A stretch of 15,379 bases of DNA from Gammaproteobacteria bacterium (GTDB lineage: Bacteria; Pseudomonadota; Gammaproteobacteria; DSM-16500). Below, one piece after another: positions 15,348-15,379 of the stretch. Made by a program: the position numbers and the translations under genes. The stretch spans positions 1-15,379 of the forward strand of contig SCTP01000088.1 in the NCBI GenBank assembly GCA_004322325.1. The letters run 5' to 3'. Numbering within the stretch: the stretch's first letter is position 1; every line of letters starts with the position of its first letter. Below the pieces are notes generated by a model. That model saw nothing but the letters and a program-made list of their open reading frames with translations, was not told the origin of the DNA and made no database searches.

Positions 15348-15379
15348 ATGGCAAACATATTAAGAGCAGAACATTTAAA
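15348..15379 (+). CDS. lptB: Start of LPS-export ATPase LptB (cut by window edge)
   Basis: Two bases after the lptA stop an ATG opens a frame reading MANILRAEHLK to the edge. This fits the first residues of LptB, the ABC ATPase of the LPS exporter, and lptB is the expected next gene. No clear ribosome binding site is seen, so coupling to lptA is likely. Only ten complete codons are visible, so the name rests mainly on gene order. Confidence 0.72.
   Translation, partial: MANILRAEHL

Noticed and set aside
1..15379. Defence island, CRISPR array, prophage, insertion sequence, toxin-antitoxin or biosynthetic cluster
   Set aside because: Nearly every gene belongs to a core family in familiar order, and I saw no direct-repeat arrays, transposase motifs or terminal repeats.

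Overview
This window looks like a chromosomal core region of a Gram-negative gammaproteobacterium. The evidence is an Mla phospholipid-transport operon, an LPS operon (kdsD-kdsC-lptC-lptA-lptB), bamD divergent from rluD-pgeF, and a MupP-type phosphatase. These arrangements are typical of gammaproteobacteria. The moderately AT-rich composition, the compact proteins and the style of the KdsC sequence suggest the Legionellales (Legionella/Coxiella relatives). That last placement is inference and was not tested. I see no mobile element, phage gene, CRISPR array, tRNA or rRNA.

Layout. At 1-644 lies a MupP-like HAD phosphatase cut by the left edge. It converges on pncA (646-1302, minus) with one base between them. 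Divergent from pncA are ygfZ and nadE (1437-3754, ATGA overlap), so two NAD-making enzymes flank an Fe-S maintenance protein. A 57-residue DUF1328 membrane protein (3822-3995) follows and overlaps the 3' end of bamD (minus) by 35 bases. Divergent from bamD is a tight plus-strand run, rluD-pgeF-htrA, followed by a small leucine-zipper protein of unknown function and a stem-loop terminator. A LysP-like amino-acid permease (8304-9683) converges on mlaB with a 19-base overlap. The operon mlaF-E-D-C-B runs on the minus strand (12698 down to 9665). Divergent from mlaF, kdsD, kdsC, lptC, lptA and the first codons of lptB run off the right edge.

How the genes fit together. Most of the window builds or maintains the envelope. 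BamD inserts outer-membrane proteins, HtrA removes damaged periplasmic proteins, Mla moves phospholipid between the membranes, KdsD/KdsC make Kdo for LPS, LptA/B/C carry LPS outward, and MupP and PgeF act in peptidoglycan recycling or fidelity. The rest is NAD metabolism, Fe-S protein maintenance, ribosome modification and amino-acid uptake.

I did not find a clear new multi-gene system. The items most worth a second look are the small zipper protein at 7817-8140 (repeated Asn-x-x-Leu heptads plus a basic PKRAR patch near its end), a PgeF that lacks a conserved N-terminal segment, an unusually short YgfZ, and convergent gene pairs with no room for separate terminators. Coding density is high; the longest stretch without a gene is 163 bases (8141-8303).
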